From Lachnospiraceae bacterium UBA3802 (lineage in GTDB: Bacteria > Bacillota > Clostridia > Lachnospirales > Lachnospiraceae), in the NCBI GenBank assembly GCA_002369155.1, contig DFEM01000157.1, positions 1 through 40,876 on the forward strand: DNA of 40,876 nt. Direction: 5' to 3'. This document shows, piece by piece, positions 1 to 8,656 of this stretch (positions are counted from its first letter, which is position 1; each line of letters begins with the position of its first letter). The notes under the pieces were generated by a model. That model saw nothing but the letters and a program-made list of their open reading frames with translations. It was not told where the DNA came from and ran no database searches. A program made the translations under genes and the position numbers.

Positions 1-509
1 CCGTTCCCAAGGATATGTACAAAGAGTCTATCGAAGGCAAGTTTGATTACAAGCATACAGATACATTCATGGGATTCCACTGCGGAAATACATGCTCCAA
101 GAAGCTTGCATTCCATGAGATGAAGTATCAGATGATCATGGCGAGAGCACTTCCCATCGAAGTTACAAACGGAACACTCGAAGGAGACATCATCCCCGGA
201 GATATCACATTCTTCAGACTTCAGTCTACAGCTGATGCAAAGATCAGAGCATATCTTGCAGAAGGTGAAGTACTTCCCGTTGCTACCAAGTCATTCGGTG
301 GTATCGGTGTATTCGCTATCAAGGAAATGGGACGTTTCTATCGTCACGTGCTTATTGAGAAGAACTATCCTCACCACGGTGCCGTTACATTCGGTCATCA
401 CGGCAAGGCACTCTATGAAGTATTCAAATACATCGGAGTACCCATCGAGGATATCAACTACAATCAGCCCGCATCACTTCCTTATCCTACAGAGAATCCT
501 TTCAAGTAA
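1..509 (+). CDS. L-fucose/L-arabinose isomerase family protein, C-terminal part (5' end outside window)
   Basis: The frame is open from base 3 with no start, so the gene begins upstream of the window. The roughly 169 visible residues match, from memory, the C-terminal domain of the L-fucose isomerase-related family (aldose-ketose isomerases). They include the segment FHCGNTCSKKL, the conserved stretch GTLEGDIIPGDITFFRLQST, SFGGIGVFAIKEMGRFYRHV, and a His-rich HHGAVTFGHHGKAL near the end. Family members interconvert aldoses and ketoses in the cytoplasm, and some are annotated as L-fucose or L-arabinose isomerase. The substrate cannot be read from this fragment. The gene ends at a strong hairpin terminator and faces a xylose isomerase remnant, so pentose or deoxyhexose metabolism is a reasonable context. 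The family call is good; the exact substrate is unknown. Confidence 0.8.
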   Translation, partial: VPKDMYKESIEGKFDYKHTDTFMGFHCGNTCSKKLAFHEMKYQMIMARALPIEVTNGTLEGDIIPGDITFFRLQSTADAKIRAYLAEGEVLPVATKSFGGIGVFAIKEMGRFYRHVLIEKNYPHHGAVTFGHHGKALYEVFKYIGVPIEDINYNQPASLPYPTENPFK

Positions 510-530
510 GATAATAAAGTTTAAATGCAA

Positions 531-563
531 AAAGAACCCGGTGCCTTTGGCATCGGGTTCTTT
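531..563. terminator. Bidirectional rho-independent terminator
   Basis: A 15-bp stem with one G-U wobble (arms 531-545 and 549-563) closes a TTT loop. A T-rich end is present on both strands. It lies between the convergent isomerase gene and the xylA remnant and can serve both. Confidence 0.85.
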
Positions 564-579
564 TACGAAGAGGAATATA

Positions 580-1048
580 TTATGAATCAAATCCGGAAAG
601 AAGAATATTGTTTAAAACTCCCTCAAGATATTCCTGATTGCCGGAGACAGGAGTCTTAACATTTTTCAACTCACTTGCTCTTTGGGCAAGTTCCGCAAGA
701 GTTGTTTCTCCGTTCCTGATTTTCTTGCCGAGATCCGAATCAAAGCTTTCATATTTCTTATCAACAAATCCTTCGATTCTGCCGTCTTCGATAAGCGCTG
801 CAGCTTTAAGAAGTCCGAAAGCGAAGGAATCCATTCCGAGAATAAAGGCATGGAACATGTCTTCGTATGTATTGCTGGGACGTCTGTTCTTCGAATCGAA
901 GTTGATACCTACGGGAAGGCCGCCGTTATTAACAATTTTTTTTACCCAACACTACCTTATCGGGATCGTAATACTTGAAAGCGAAAGCATTTTTGCTGTT
1001 TGGTCCTTCATATTTAATTTCAGGTATGTTTGTAAATATTTCACTCAT
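580..1048 (-). pseudogene. xylA: Xylose isomerase remnant with large internal deletion
   Basis: On the minus strand an ATG at 1048 follows AGGAGGT (1056-1062). It encodes about 39 residues starting [15 protein letters not shown] and ending at a stop just after VVLGK. These match the N-terminus of xylose isomerase. In another frame the sequence from about 937 down to 580 reads NNGGLPVGINFDSKNRR, then FHAFILGMDSFAFGLLKAA, and ends ILLSGFDS*, which matches the C-terminal ~115 residues. About 280-300 internal residues are missing, including the whole catalytic barrel core. The two ends meet in a run of eight T on the plus strand (eight A in the coding sense), with a frame change. Intact XylA is about 440 residues and converts D-xylose to D-xylulose; this copy cannot. 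Similarity judgements are from memory. Confidence 0.85.
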
Positions 1049-1078
1049 TGAAAGTACCTCCTGTTATTTTGCTATAAG

Positions 1079-1097
1079 TTAGTTTATGCTAACCTAA
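1079..1097. promoter_or_regulatory. Possible XylR-type operator
   Basis: TTAGTTTA, three bases, TAACCTAA: an inverted repeat with 7 of 8 positions matching. It sits over the expected transcription start of the xylA promoter. It resembles XylR (ROK family) operators that contain TTAGTTT-type half-sites. No XylR gene is visible in the window, so the regulator is inferred. Confidence 0.5.
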
Positions 1098-1101
1098 AAC
1101 A

Positions 1102-1130
1102 ATTATACTCATTTTTACTGTTTCAGTCAA
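1102..1130 (-). promoter_or_regulatory. Consensus sigma-A promoter of the xylA remnant
   Basis: Read on the minus strand, TTGACT (1130-1125), a 17-base spacer and TATAAT (1107-1102) give a near-perfect sigma-A promoter about 50 bases before the xylA start. The control region has survived although the gene has not. Confidence 0.8.
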
Positions 1131-1190
1131 TCAAAATAGTATTATCGGGAGAGAAGGGGGCACTTTTCACGTGGCACTTTACGAGCTTTT

Positions 1191-2999
1191 ATGATAAAAT
1201 TGTGGCGTATGAGAAAAGTTTTGAGATTTCTTGTAAAACCGATAGAAAAGTTTTTTAACAATCTTCGATTCAGACACAAATTTTTTGTGCTCTATTTTTC
1301 GTGCGTAATTTTACCGCTTATCGTTACCGACAGTATTATTTTGAATGCGGTTTACCAGCAGGAAATCAATTCCACGAAATACGACATGGAATATATTGCC
1401 GGCGTATATCAAAACTATTTCGAAAACATGTTAAGCAGCGATGTTACACTTGCCGAAAGTGTTAACATGAACCCCAAGATAAATGCCTTTGTCATAAAGG
1501 ACTTCAAGACGGAGTATGATTTTTATGATGAATACACGCAGGTTATTTACGATTCGTTTTTGGAGACAACTTCGGGCTTAAACAGAAACAGTATCGTAAT
1601 CTATGCCGACAATGAGTCGATTCTCGATTCGCAGTTCGTCAAAAAGCTTTCCAGGGTATATACCCAGAAATGGTATCAGGATTTTATAAAAAGCGACAGA
1701 AAAGACCTTATCAGCGCATATTACGACGTTAACGAAACAAGCGAATTCAGAAGCAAGAGAAAATTTTATTATATAAAAAGAATGGACTATGAAAGCGAGA
1801 GCGGAATCGGAAAACTCGTTGTAATCGGCCACGACTCGAGCACGCTTCAAAGCAATTTAAAGTCCTTCAATTCAAAGTATCCCGCATACGTAATCATCGA
1901 TGATTATGTGGTATTCTCCACGCTCGGCGATTCCATCATCTACAGATCGCAGGTGGATCTGACCAACAAAAACAATGTTGTAAAGACCGTCAATATCGCG
2001 GGTGCAAAGGTTGATATCATAATCGTTAACGAAGAAAAGATTATCTCATCGGTTTTAAGAGACAACTGGCGGATTCTTTTATTCCTTATCTTCATTACGG
2101 TTTTCATCCCGTTTTTCATGCTTACTGTAATCGAGAATACGGTTACAAAGAGAATTACGGTTCTTGAAAATGCGTTCGGAAGCGAGAAAACCAATACATT
2201 TAATTCGATTAAGGATGTACAGGGCAGCGATGAACTTGCCTCCCTTATGAATAAATACAACAAGATGGTCGAAATCACCAACGAACTTGTAACCACCGTT
2301 TATAAGGATAAGATTAAGGAACAGGAAAGCGATATCGCCAGACAAAAGGCCGAGCTTCTGGCACTGCAAAGTCAGATAAATCCGCATTTTATGTTTAATG
2401 CGCTCGAGAGTATCAGAATGCATTCTCTTTTAAAGGGAGAGACAGAAACCGCGTCCATGGTCGACAAACTTGCCGTAATGGAGAGGCAGAACGTTGAATG
2501 GGGTAAGGATTTTGTTACGATAAAGAAAGAAATCGAATCAATCGAAGCGTATCTTGCTCTTCAAAGTTACAGATTCGGAGACAGACTTTCGTTTGACATC
2601 GATGTCGATGAGGACTGCGAACTTTACCTTGTACCTAAGCTTACCGTGGTTACATTCGTTGAAAACGCATGCGTTCACGGAATCGAATCGAAAGCCACTC
2701 AGGGTTGGATTTTCGTTCGTGTCTATAAAGGAGAAAAGGAACTTTTCATCGAAGTCGAAGATACCGGCGAGGGCATGAGTGAAGAGAAGGTCCTTGAAAT
2801 GACCAAAGATATAGAGGAAGCTTCCATCGAAACCATTAAAAACAGAAAACATGTCGGTATTTTGAACGCATGCTTAAGACTTAAAATGGTAACCGGACAC
2901 TCGGTTAAATTCGATATAGAGAGTGAAGCGGGAGTCGGATTAAGCGTAATTATCCGCATTCCATTTGACAAACTTAAGAAGGCTGTGGAGGATGAATGA
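1191..2999 (+). CDS. YesM-type sensor histidine kinase
   Basis: A 602-residue membrane sensor kinase. A membrane segment at about residues 30-53 and another at about 293-317 bracket an external sensing domain of about 240 residues. A helical linker follows, then the His_kinase motif SQINPHFMFNALESI with phospho-acceptor His399. The ATP-binding module shows VENACVHGIE (Asn492), DTGEGM (Asp524) and a late glycine-rich end. This is the YesM/LytS class, whose partners are AraC-type response regulators and which often governs carbohydrate uptake or breakdown. The stop codon overlaps the start of the regulator gene. No good ribosome site lies directly before ATG 1191 (a GAGAAGGGGG tract is 30 bases upstream), so the exact start is less certain. 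The ligand is unknown; a sugar is inferred from context. Confidence 0.9.
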   Translation: MIKLWRMRKVLRFLVKPIEKFFNNLRFRHKFFVLYFSCVILPLIVTDSIILNAVYQQEINSTKYDMEYIAGVYQNYFENMLSSDVTLAESVNMNPKINAFVIKDFKTEYDFYDEYTQVIYDSFLETTSGLNRNSIVIYADNESILDSQFVKKLSRVYTQKWYQDFIKSDRKDLISAYYDVNETSEFRSKRKFYYIKRMDYESESGIGKLVVIGHDSSTLQSNLKSFNSKYPAYVIIDDYVVFSTLGDSIIYRSQVDLTNKNNVVKTVNIAGAKVDIIIVNEEKIISSVLRDNWRILLFLIFITVFIPFFMLTVIENTVTKRITVLENAFGSEKTNTFNSIKDVQGSDELASLMNKYNKMVEITNELVTTVYKDKIKEQESDIARQKAELLALQSQINPHFMFNALESIRMHSLLKGETETASMVDKLAVMERQNVEWGKDFVTIKKEIESIEAYLALQSYRFGDRLSFDIDVDEDCELYLVPKLTVVTFVENACVHGIESKATQGWIFVRVYKGEKELFIEVEDTGEGMSEEKVLEMTKDIEEASIETIKNRKHVGILNACLRLKMVTGHSVKFDIESEAGVGLSVIIRIPFDKLKKAVEDE

Positions 3000-4591
3000 T
3001 GTTAAAAGTCATGCTTGTGGATGACGAGCCTTTTATTTTACAGGGCTTGAAGATACTGGTTGATTGGGAAAAAGAAGGGTATGAGATAGTTCATACCGCA
3101 TCCAACGGAAAAGAGGCACTCGACTATTTAAAGAACAACGAAGTGGATTTAATCATTTCGGATATTCAGATGCCTGTTATGACCGGTTTGGAACTTCTTG
3201 AAAACATTCAGAAAAAGGGGATATCCAAGGCAAGATTCGCAATCCTTACGGGTTACGACGATTTTGCATATGCGCAAAGGGCCATTAAGTTCAACAGTAT
3301 GGACTATATTTTAAAGCCCGTACAGAAAAAAGACATTCTTTCTCTTTTACGAAATGTTTCCAATCTCGACCGTGCCAACAAGGAGCAGGAAGACGACCGT
3401 CAAAAGATGGAAGATGCCTATCTTGCAAGAAACGTCATTGCGCTTATCAAAGGAAAATTTGACGATAACAATCTCGAATATGTAAAGAAACACATGCAGC
3501 TTTCCGGAAAGATAAGATATGTCGATATCGAGATAGCCGGTGAATATCATGAAAACGAAGAAGACGATTACGACGCAAGAGTTCTTCAGCACCAGCTCCA
3601 TTCCGTCTGCCGTGAAGTTCAGAAAGAAAACATCAATCATTTTATTTTTGACGTATCCTATGACGAATCCAGCTATGATGTAGGATTTATATACTGTGAC
3701 AACATGGCTACAAGATACGATATGAGCGACATTGACTTTTTTGAGAGCATGATTAAAAAGATTGAGGGCGTGCTTTTAAAACCCGTCAGAATGATCTGCG
3801 GAAAAAGGGTTAACGACATTTCACAGATAGCCAAGTCGTACAGCTCCTGCAGAATGCTTAACAGTATCAAAGGATTTCACAACGAAAAAAGAGTATATAT
3901 CTACGAGGATGAAGTTCAGATTGAACAAAAGAGTGCATATCTTTGCAAGAAAAGTCTCGATGAATGTATCGCCGCCATAGAAAAAAATGAGAAAGACCAG
4001 ATTGAAAAAAGCGTGGAAAAACTCTACGAGGAAATCACGAATGTCGGAGAGAATTACAACCTCGCAAACTTGAACATCAACTACCTTCTCTTCCAACTCA
4101 TTCATCTTGCGAGCGAGCAGGATGACAATGTCAATCAGGAAGAAGTCATCCAGTATATTTCGGAAAACTCTTTCGAAGAGACGCTCTCGAGAGGTTCAAG
4201 CCAGCACCTTAAAAACTTCGCCCTTCAGTATGCCGATTACCTCATGAGCTTAAGAAAGAATGTCTCAAGAGGCATTCTCTCAAGCATCGAAAAAGATATC
4301 GCGGAGCATTATGCCGAGAATATTTCCTTAAGAAACCTGGGCGAAAAATATTATATGAACAGTTCATATCTCGGACAGGTTTTCAGAAAGAAATACAATG
4401 TTTCTTTTAAGGATTACTTAACGAATATCCGAATCAACGAAGCGGCCAAGCAGCTTATCATGACCGACAAGAAGATTAACCAGATTGCGGAAGAAGTCGG
4501 ATACATGGACTGCGATTATTTCATCAGAAAATTTATCGAAATCAAAGGCTGCACGCCTTCGAAATACAGAAAGAACAATAACCTTCAGTAG
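2996..4591 (+). CDS. YesN-type AraC-family response regulator
   Basis: A 531-residue transcription factor. The N-terminal receiver (about 1-125) contains the acidic pair in VDDEP, the phospho-acceptor Asp56 in IISDIQMP, and the Lys of YILKPVQK. A middle domain of about 300 residues is not recognisable. The C-terminal 100 residues form an AraC-type double helix-turn-helix (LRNLGEKYYMNSSYLGQVFR, then INQIAEEVGYMDCDYFIRKF). It is translationally coupled to the kinase: ATG 2996 overlaps the TGA, and a second ATG at 2999 is better spaced from GGAGG (2987-2991) and may be the real start. Only nine bases separate it from the next gene, so it probably heads the operon that continues into the nonulosonate genes and may autoregulate it. 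Confidence 0.92.
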   Translation: MMLKVMLVDDEPFILQGLKILVDWEKEGYEIVHTASNGKEALDYLKNNEVDLIISDIQMPVMTGLELLENIQKKGISKARFAILTGYDDFAYAQRAIKFNSMDYILKPVQKKDILSLLRNVSNLDRANKEQEDDRQKMEDAYLARNVIALIKGKFDDNNLEYVKKHMQLSGKIRYVDIEIAGEYHENEEDDYDARVLQHQLHSVCREVQKENINHFIFDVSYDESSYDVGFIYCDNMATRYDMSDIDFFESMIKKIEGVLLKPVRMICGKRVNDISQIAKSYSSCRMLNSIKGFHNEKRVYIYEDEVQIEQKSAYLCKKSLDECIAAIEKNEKDQIEKSVEKLYEEITNVGENYNLANLNINYLLFQLIHLASEQDDNVNQEEVIQYISENSFEETLSRGSSQHLKNFALQYADYLMSLRKNVSRGILSSIEKDIAEHYAENISLRNLGEKYYMNSSYLGQVFRKKYNVSFKDYLTNIRINEAAKQLIMTDKKINQIAEEVGYMDCDYFIRKFIEIKGCTPSKYRKNNNLQ

Positions 4592-4600
4592 GGAAAAGAT

Positions 4601-5287
4601 ATGAAAAACATAGCCATAATCACCGCCAGGGGCGGAAGCAAAAGAATACCGAGAAAAAACATCAAGGATTTCCTCGGAAAACCCATCCTTGCATATTCGA
4701 TAGAAGCTGCAATCAAATGCGGAATGTTTGATGAAGTCATGGTCTCGACAGACGATGAGGAAATCGCCGAAATTGCAAGAAAATACGGAGCAAAAGTTCC
4801 TTTTTTCAGGAGTGAAAAAACGAGCAATGATTTTGCAACGACCAATGACGTGCTTCTCGAAGTCATAGATGAATATGAAAAAAGAGGCGAGAAATTCGAT
4901 TACGGCGTATGCATCTACCCGACCGCACCTTTTGTGACAGGAGAGAGAGTAAAGGATGCATTGGAAAAATTCATCGAAAGCGGTGCCGATTCGTTAATCC
5001 CCGTGGTTCAGTTTTCATACCCTCCGAAGAGGGCCATGGTTATAAGGGATGAGAGACTTGTATTCGAATATCCCGAATTCATGGATTCAAGATCGCAGGA
5101 TCTTGAAAAAGAATATCACGACGTCGGACAGTTTTACTGTTTTAAAACAGAAGCATACAAAAAGAACAAAAAACTCATGCTCGGAAACATACTTCCCTAT
5201 GTAATCGACGAGATGGAAGTTCAGGACATCGATACCGAGTCTGACTGGAAAATCGCCGAGATTAAGTACCGGCAGCTTCATTTGTAA
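4601..5287 (+). CDS. pseF: CMP-nonulosonic acid cytidylyltransferase, PseF/NeuA family
   Basis: 228 residues, the normal length for the family. The N-terminus carries the CTP-binding signature RGGSKRIPRKN (residues 10-20). VSTDDEEIAEIARKYGA, CIYPTAPFV, and SRSQDLEKEYHDVGQFY follow. The RSQDLE..YHDxGQFY block is typical of pseudaminic acid cytidylyltransferase (PseF). The enzyme activates a nine-carbon sialic-acid-like sugar with CTP in the cytoplasm. Its partner synthase (8657-9754) lies four genes downstream in the same run. The family is clear. Whether the sugar is pseudaminic acid or another nonulosonate is inference, because the earlier Pse enzymes are absent here. Confidence 0.85.
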   Translation: MKNIAIITARGGSKRIPRKNIKDFLGKPILAYSIEAAIKCGMFDEVMVSTDDEEIAEIARKYGAKVPFFRSEKTSNDFATTNDVLLEVIDEYEKRGEKFDYGVCIYPTAPFVTGERVKDALEKFIESGADSLIPVVQFSYPPKRAMVIRDERLVFEYPEFMDSRSQDLEKEYHDVGQFYCFKTEAYKKNKKLMLGNILPYVIDEMEVQDIDTESDWKIAEIKYRQLHL

Positions 5288-5299
5288 AAAGGAAAAAAG

Positions 5300-6235
5300 A
5301 TGAAAATACTTCTTACAGCCATCGGAAAAAGAGTGGAATTAATCAAACATTTAAAGACCAAATTTACGGTAGTCGGTGCAGATTGCAGCGAACTAAATCC
5401 CGCAAGGTATTTTGTCGACAAATTCTGTCTTATTCCGAGAGTCAATGAGGATGATTATATCCCCTCGCTCTTGAGAATATGCAAAGAAGAGAAGATTGAC
5501 TGTCTGATTCCGCTTCTTGAAAACGAATTTCCGATTCTGGATTCGGCAAGAGATGAATTTAAAAGAAACGGGACCACACTGATTTTATCCGACGGCGCAA
5601 TTCTCGATATCTGCAAGGATAAAAAGAAAACATCCGAATTCTTTGAAAAATATTCAATTCCCTCACCCATTTCATACAAAGAGGAAGAATATGCAAATCA
5701 AAGTGCACTCAAATTCCCCGTCATCGTAAAACCTGCAGACGGCATGGGAAGCGCAAATGTATTTTGCTGCAACGATTCCGAAGATTTAAAACATGCTTTG
5801 AAAAAAGTTTCGAATCCGATTGTTCAGGAAAAGATTGACGGAACCGAATATACCATGGATGTCCTTTCCGATATGTCGGGAAATGTTATATATGCGGTTG
5901 CAAGAGAAAGAATTGAAGTTATAAACGGTGAAGTAAACAAAAGCAGAGTGGTTTTGGACGACGGTATAATCAAGCTTTCAAAGGATGTAATGGAAGCGTT
6001 AAACAAAGAGGGAAGCGCTGTAGGTCCGTTCACGCTTCAATGCTTCAAAAAAGAAGACGGTTTGCTTTGCATGCTTGAGATAAATCCGAGATTCGGCGGA
6101 GGAGTTCCGCTTTCGTTTGCTGCCGGTGCGGATTATGCCGGTGCGCTTTCTGATATTCTTGAAGGAAGGAAACCGGAAGTTAATGAAATAAAAGAGATTA
6201 CGATGCTTAGATACACGGAATCCGTTTTTGTATAA
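5300..6235 (+). CDS. ATP-grasp domain enzyme of the surface-sugar cassette
   Basis: 311 residues with the layout of a carbamoyl-phosphate-synthase-like ATP-grasp ligase. There is an N-terminal Rossmann-like pre-ATP domain (MKILLTAIGKRVELIKHL). The ATP-grasp fold contains FPVIVKPADGMGSANV, VQEKIDGTEYTMDV and a metal-binding LEINPRFGGGVP near residue 265. Such enzymes join a carboxylate to an amine through an acyl-phosphate. Members are often found in capsule and glycan clusters. It starts after AAGGA, 12 bases from pseF. It could add an amino acid or similar group to the nonulosonate or its glycan, but this is inference; the substrate cannot be read from sequence. Confidence 0.75.
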   Translation: MKILLTAIGKRVELIKHLKTKFTVVGADCSELNPARYFVDKFCLIPRVNEDDYIPSLLRICKEEKIDCLIPLLENEFPILDSARDEFKRNGTTLILSDGAILDICKDKKKTSEFFEKYSIPSPISYKEEEYANQSALKFPVIVKPADGMGSANVFCCNDSEDLKHALKKVSNPIVQEKIDGTEYTMDVLSDMSGNVIYAVARERIEVINGEVNKSRVVLDDGIIKLSKDVMEALNKEGSAVGPFTLQCFKKEDGLLCMLEINPRFGGGVPLSFAAGADYAGALSDILEGRKPEVNEIKEITMLRYTESVFV

Positions 6236-6240
6236 AAGAT

Positions 6241-7911
6241 ATGGTTACAGGGGACTTATTTAAAAAATTACTCAAAGGAAAGACAATTGCCGTCGGCGCA
6301 ATTGTTTCTTTTCTGATTTCATATTCCCTGTTTTTCGGATTCTTATGCGACAGACAAATTACAGGGTTTAAGGCATATTACCCCTTTGTATTTATACTTG
6401 TGTGGGCAGCGGCTTTCCTGCTTTGTGTTCTCTTGTGGGCTTTAATCGACAGGATAAATCTTAAAGTATCAAAGAAAGACGAAAAGGCAGAGGAAGAAAT
6501 CGGGGCAAAAAAGAAAATTACGCTTTTCTTTGTGTCGGCAGTACTTATTTTTGCCGCATGGGTACCATGCCTCCTTGCTTCGTGGCCCGGATTCTTTTCG
6601 TACGATGCCTCCAAGGAATTTGTTCAGATCTGGTATCCCGAAGTCCCGATTTGGGGAAGAATATCAATCATTCATTCCGCGCTTTTATTGCTTTGCTGCA
6701 AAACAGGCAATAAATTATTCGGAGATTTCAATTCGGGGATAGCCCTCTTTTCGATAATCCACATGCTCCTCGGGGCATTTGTTCTGGCATATGAAACGGT
6801 ATTTTTATATGCGCTTAAAAGAAAGAAGTATATTTATTTCGTTTCCGTATGCTACTTTATGTTCGCACCCGTGATTGCCCTTTTTTCGGGATGTTCAAAC
6901 TCCACGATTTTCGGAAGCCTTCTGGCGACTATTTTGATGCTTCGCTTTTACGAAATTTTCTGCCTGGATTCGCTTAAAGAAAAAAGCATTGCACGAAAGA
7001 TTGCAGGTTATGCGGGGTTTGCGATTCTTGCTATACTTACATGTCATATAAGATCGTCTTTTTCTTTTTTGTTTTCGTTAATGACGGTTAATGTACTCGT
7101 CAAAAAAATAAAAAAACCGCAGAAAATCATATACATGGCTGCAGTGTTTATAATGATTTTTGCCTTTAACAAGGGAATTGTCAGACTCGTCAACGCAGAG
7201 AATCCTCCGGATTCCGAACTTTTCAGCATTCCCGTGCAGCAGCTGGCAAACGTATATGTAAAAAACGGAGAAGCGGCTTTTAGCGAAGACGAAAGCGAAG
7301 TTCTTTTTAAGTATTTCGCAAAAGGGCATTTTGATTTTTACTGCCCCTGGTGTGCCGATGCGATTAAACTCGGATTAAATGATGAAGAGTTTGAAAAAAG
7401 ACCGGGAGATTTCTGGAAACTCTGGATAAAAAAAGGCGTCAGATATCCGTTTGAATATCTCGAAGCATGGAATTATCTGACGTATGAGGCATGGTATCCG
7501 TTTTGTGTTCCGGACGGATATACCAGGCGCAATTACATAGAATCGGATTATACGAGCGATTATTTTAAGGTGAATTTGGAATCTCCGGCTGAACTTGACA
7601 GCAAAATCCCCGCTCTTTACGAGGCGATAAGAAGATTTTCAACGGAAACAAGGATTTATAAGATTCCAGTTATAGGGCAGATTTGTACAATCGGATGGCA
7701 GTATCTTTTCCTGCTGTTTACACTGGGATATCTCTTCCGTTCAAAGAGGAAGGAACTTCGATTCATAAATGCTGCAAATCTTGCTTATTTTGCGATGATG
7801 CTTTTTGCACCGCTTGTTTTGGTAAGATACCATCTTTTGATGTTTTATCTGTTCCCGCTTACTCTGGCAAGCATGTTTGGGAACCAGGCTGATTTTGAAA
7901 AAGGAGAGTAA
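6241..7911 (+). CDS. Polytopic membrane protein, DUF6020/GT-C-like
   Basis: 556 residues with about eleven hydrophobic membrane segments. The stretch WVPCLLASWPGFFSYDASKE after the third segment is characteristic, from memory, of DUF6020-type proteins, which resemble GT-C glycosyltransferases that use lipid-linked sugars. A polar loop of about 120 residues (roughly 330-460), rich in Trp and Tyr, probably lies outside the membrane. It starts five bases after the ATP-grasp gene with only a weak ribosome site, so coupling is likely. In this cassette it may transfer or flip a lipid-linked surface sugar. The membrane topology is secure; the function is inferred. Confidence 0.65.
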   Translation: MVTGDLFKKLLKGKTIAVGAIVSFLISYSLFFGFLCDRQITGFKAYYPFVFILVWAAAFLLCVLLWALIDRINLKVSKKDEKAEEEIGAKKKITLFFVSAVLIFAAWVPCLLASWPGFFSYDASKEFVQIWYPEVPIWGRISIIHSALLLLCCKTGNKLFGDFNSGIALFSIIHMLLGAFVLAYETVFLYALKRKKYIYFVSVCYFMFAPVIALFSGCSNSTIFGSLLATILMLRFYEIFCLDSLKEKSIARKIAGYAGFAILAILTCHIRSSFSFLFSLMTVNVLVKKIKKPQKIIYMAAVFIMIFAFNKGIVRLVNAENPPDSELFSIPVQQLANVYVKNGEAAFSEDESEVLFKYFAKGHFDFYCPWCADAIKLGLNDEEFEKRPGDFWKLWIKKGVRYPFEYLEAWNYLTYEAWYPFCVPDGYTRRNYIESDYTSDYFKVNLESPAELDSKIPALYEAIRRFSTETRIYKIPVIGQICTIGWQYLFLLFTLGYLFRSKRKELRFINAANLAYFAMMLFAPLVLVRYHLLMFYLFPLTLASMFGNQADFEKGE

Positions 7912-7919
7912 AGGCCCTG

Positions 7920-8603
7920 ATGAAATTATCGGACGAAATAAAAGCATACATATTTGATCTCGACTATACTCTTTTTGACGAAATGCAGTTTTTTAAAGCC
8001 GGAATGAGAGATGTCGGCGAATACGTGTTCAAAAAATATAATATTCCCGCAAAAGATGTGTATGAGTTTTGCGTGGATTCCGTCAAAAAAGAAGGAAGAG
8101 GAAAGACTTTCAATCATCTTATCGAGAGATATTCGCTTGACGAAGATGTAAAAAAACTGGTGGAAATTTACAGAAACACACGTCCCTCGCTTGAACTTTA
8201 CGATGATGCAAAAGAAGTTATGGATGCTATAAAAAAAGAAGGAAAGCTCATCGGAATAATAACGGACGGAAATGCCGCGGTACAGGAAGCGAAGGTCAGG
8301 CTTCTCGGGCTTTTTGACATAATTGATGCACTTATCCTGCCGGATGCTCTGGTTATCAACGGGGAAACACATTTTACCAAACCGAATCCGGTTGTATATG
8401 AAGCATGTCTTGAGAAACTCGGGGTAAAACCCGAAGAAGCGGTATATATAGGAGATAATCCCTTAAAGGACTTTGTCGGTGCAAGAAGTCTTGGCATGAA
8501 AACCGTACAGATTCAAAGGAAGAACGGCATGTTTGAAAACTGTGAAGTCAAAGAAGGCTACGAAGCGGACTTTGTGACAGAATCGCTTATCGAACTTTTA
8601 TAA
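7920..8603 (+). CDS. HAD-superfamily phosphatase (subfamily IA)
   Basis: 227 residues with all four HAD motifs. These are FDLDYT (nucleophile Asp13, acid/base Asp15), IITDGN, the Lys of HFTKPNP, and GDNPLKDFVGARSLGMKT. A helical cap (about 20-95) follows motif I, as in type C1 enzymes such as phosphoglycolate and N-acylneuraminate-9-phosphate phosphatases. It sits between a GT-C-like gene and the nonulosonate synthase. It might remove a phosphate from a nonulosonate 9-phosphate, as in the mammalian NANS/NANP and Bacteroides KDN routes. That role is inference; general sugar-phosphate phosphatase activity is the safe call. Confidence 0.8.
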   Translation: MKLSDEIKAYIFDLDYTLFDEMQFFKAGMRDVGEYVFKKYNIPAKDVYEFCVDSVKKEGRGKTFNHLIERYSLDEDVKKLVEIYRNTRPSLELYDDAKEVMDAIKKEGKLIGIITDGNAAVQEAKVRLLGLFDIIDALILPDALVINGETHFTKPNPVVYEACLEKLGVKPEEAVYIGDNPLKDFVGARSLGMKTVQIQRKNGMFENCEVKEGYEADFVTESLIELL

Positions 8604-8620
8604 ACAAACCGAATCAATAT

Positions 8621-8643
8621 CGATATGCAAAAAAGGCATATCG
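8621..8643 (+). repeat. Stem-loop before the nonulosonate synthase
   Basis: CGATATGC, seven bases, GCATATCG: a perfect 8-bp inverted repeat in the 53-base gap, ending 13 bases before the ATG at 8657 and just before the weak GGGAAAG ribosome site. There is no T run after it, so it is not a terminator. It may affect mRNA stability or access to the ribosome site. Confidence 0.5.
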
Positions 8644-8656
8644 GGAAAGAAAGAAT

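Noticed and set aside
638..1051. Plus-strand ORFs across the xylA remnant
   Set aside because: They are complements of recognisable xylose isomerase codons on the minus strand.
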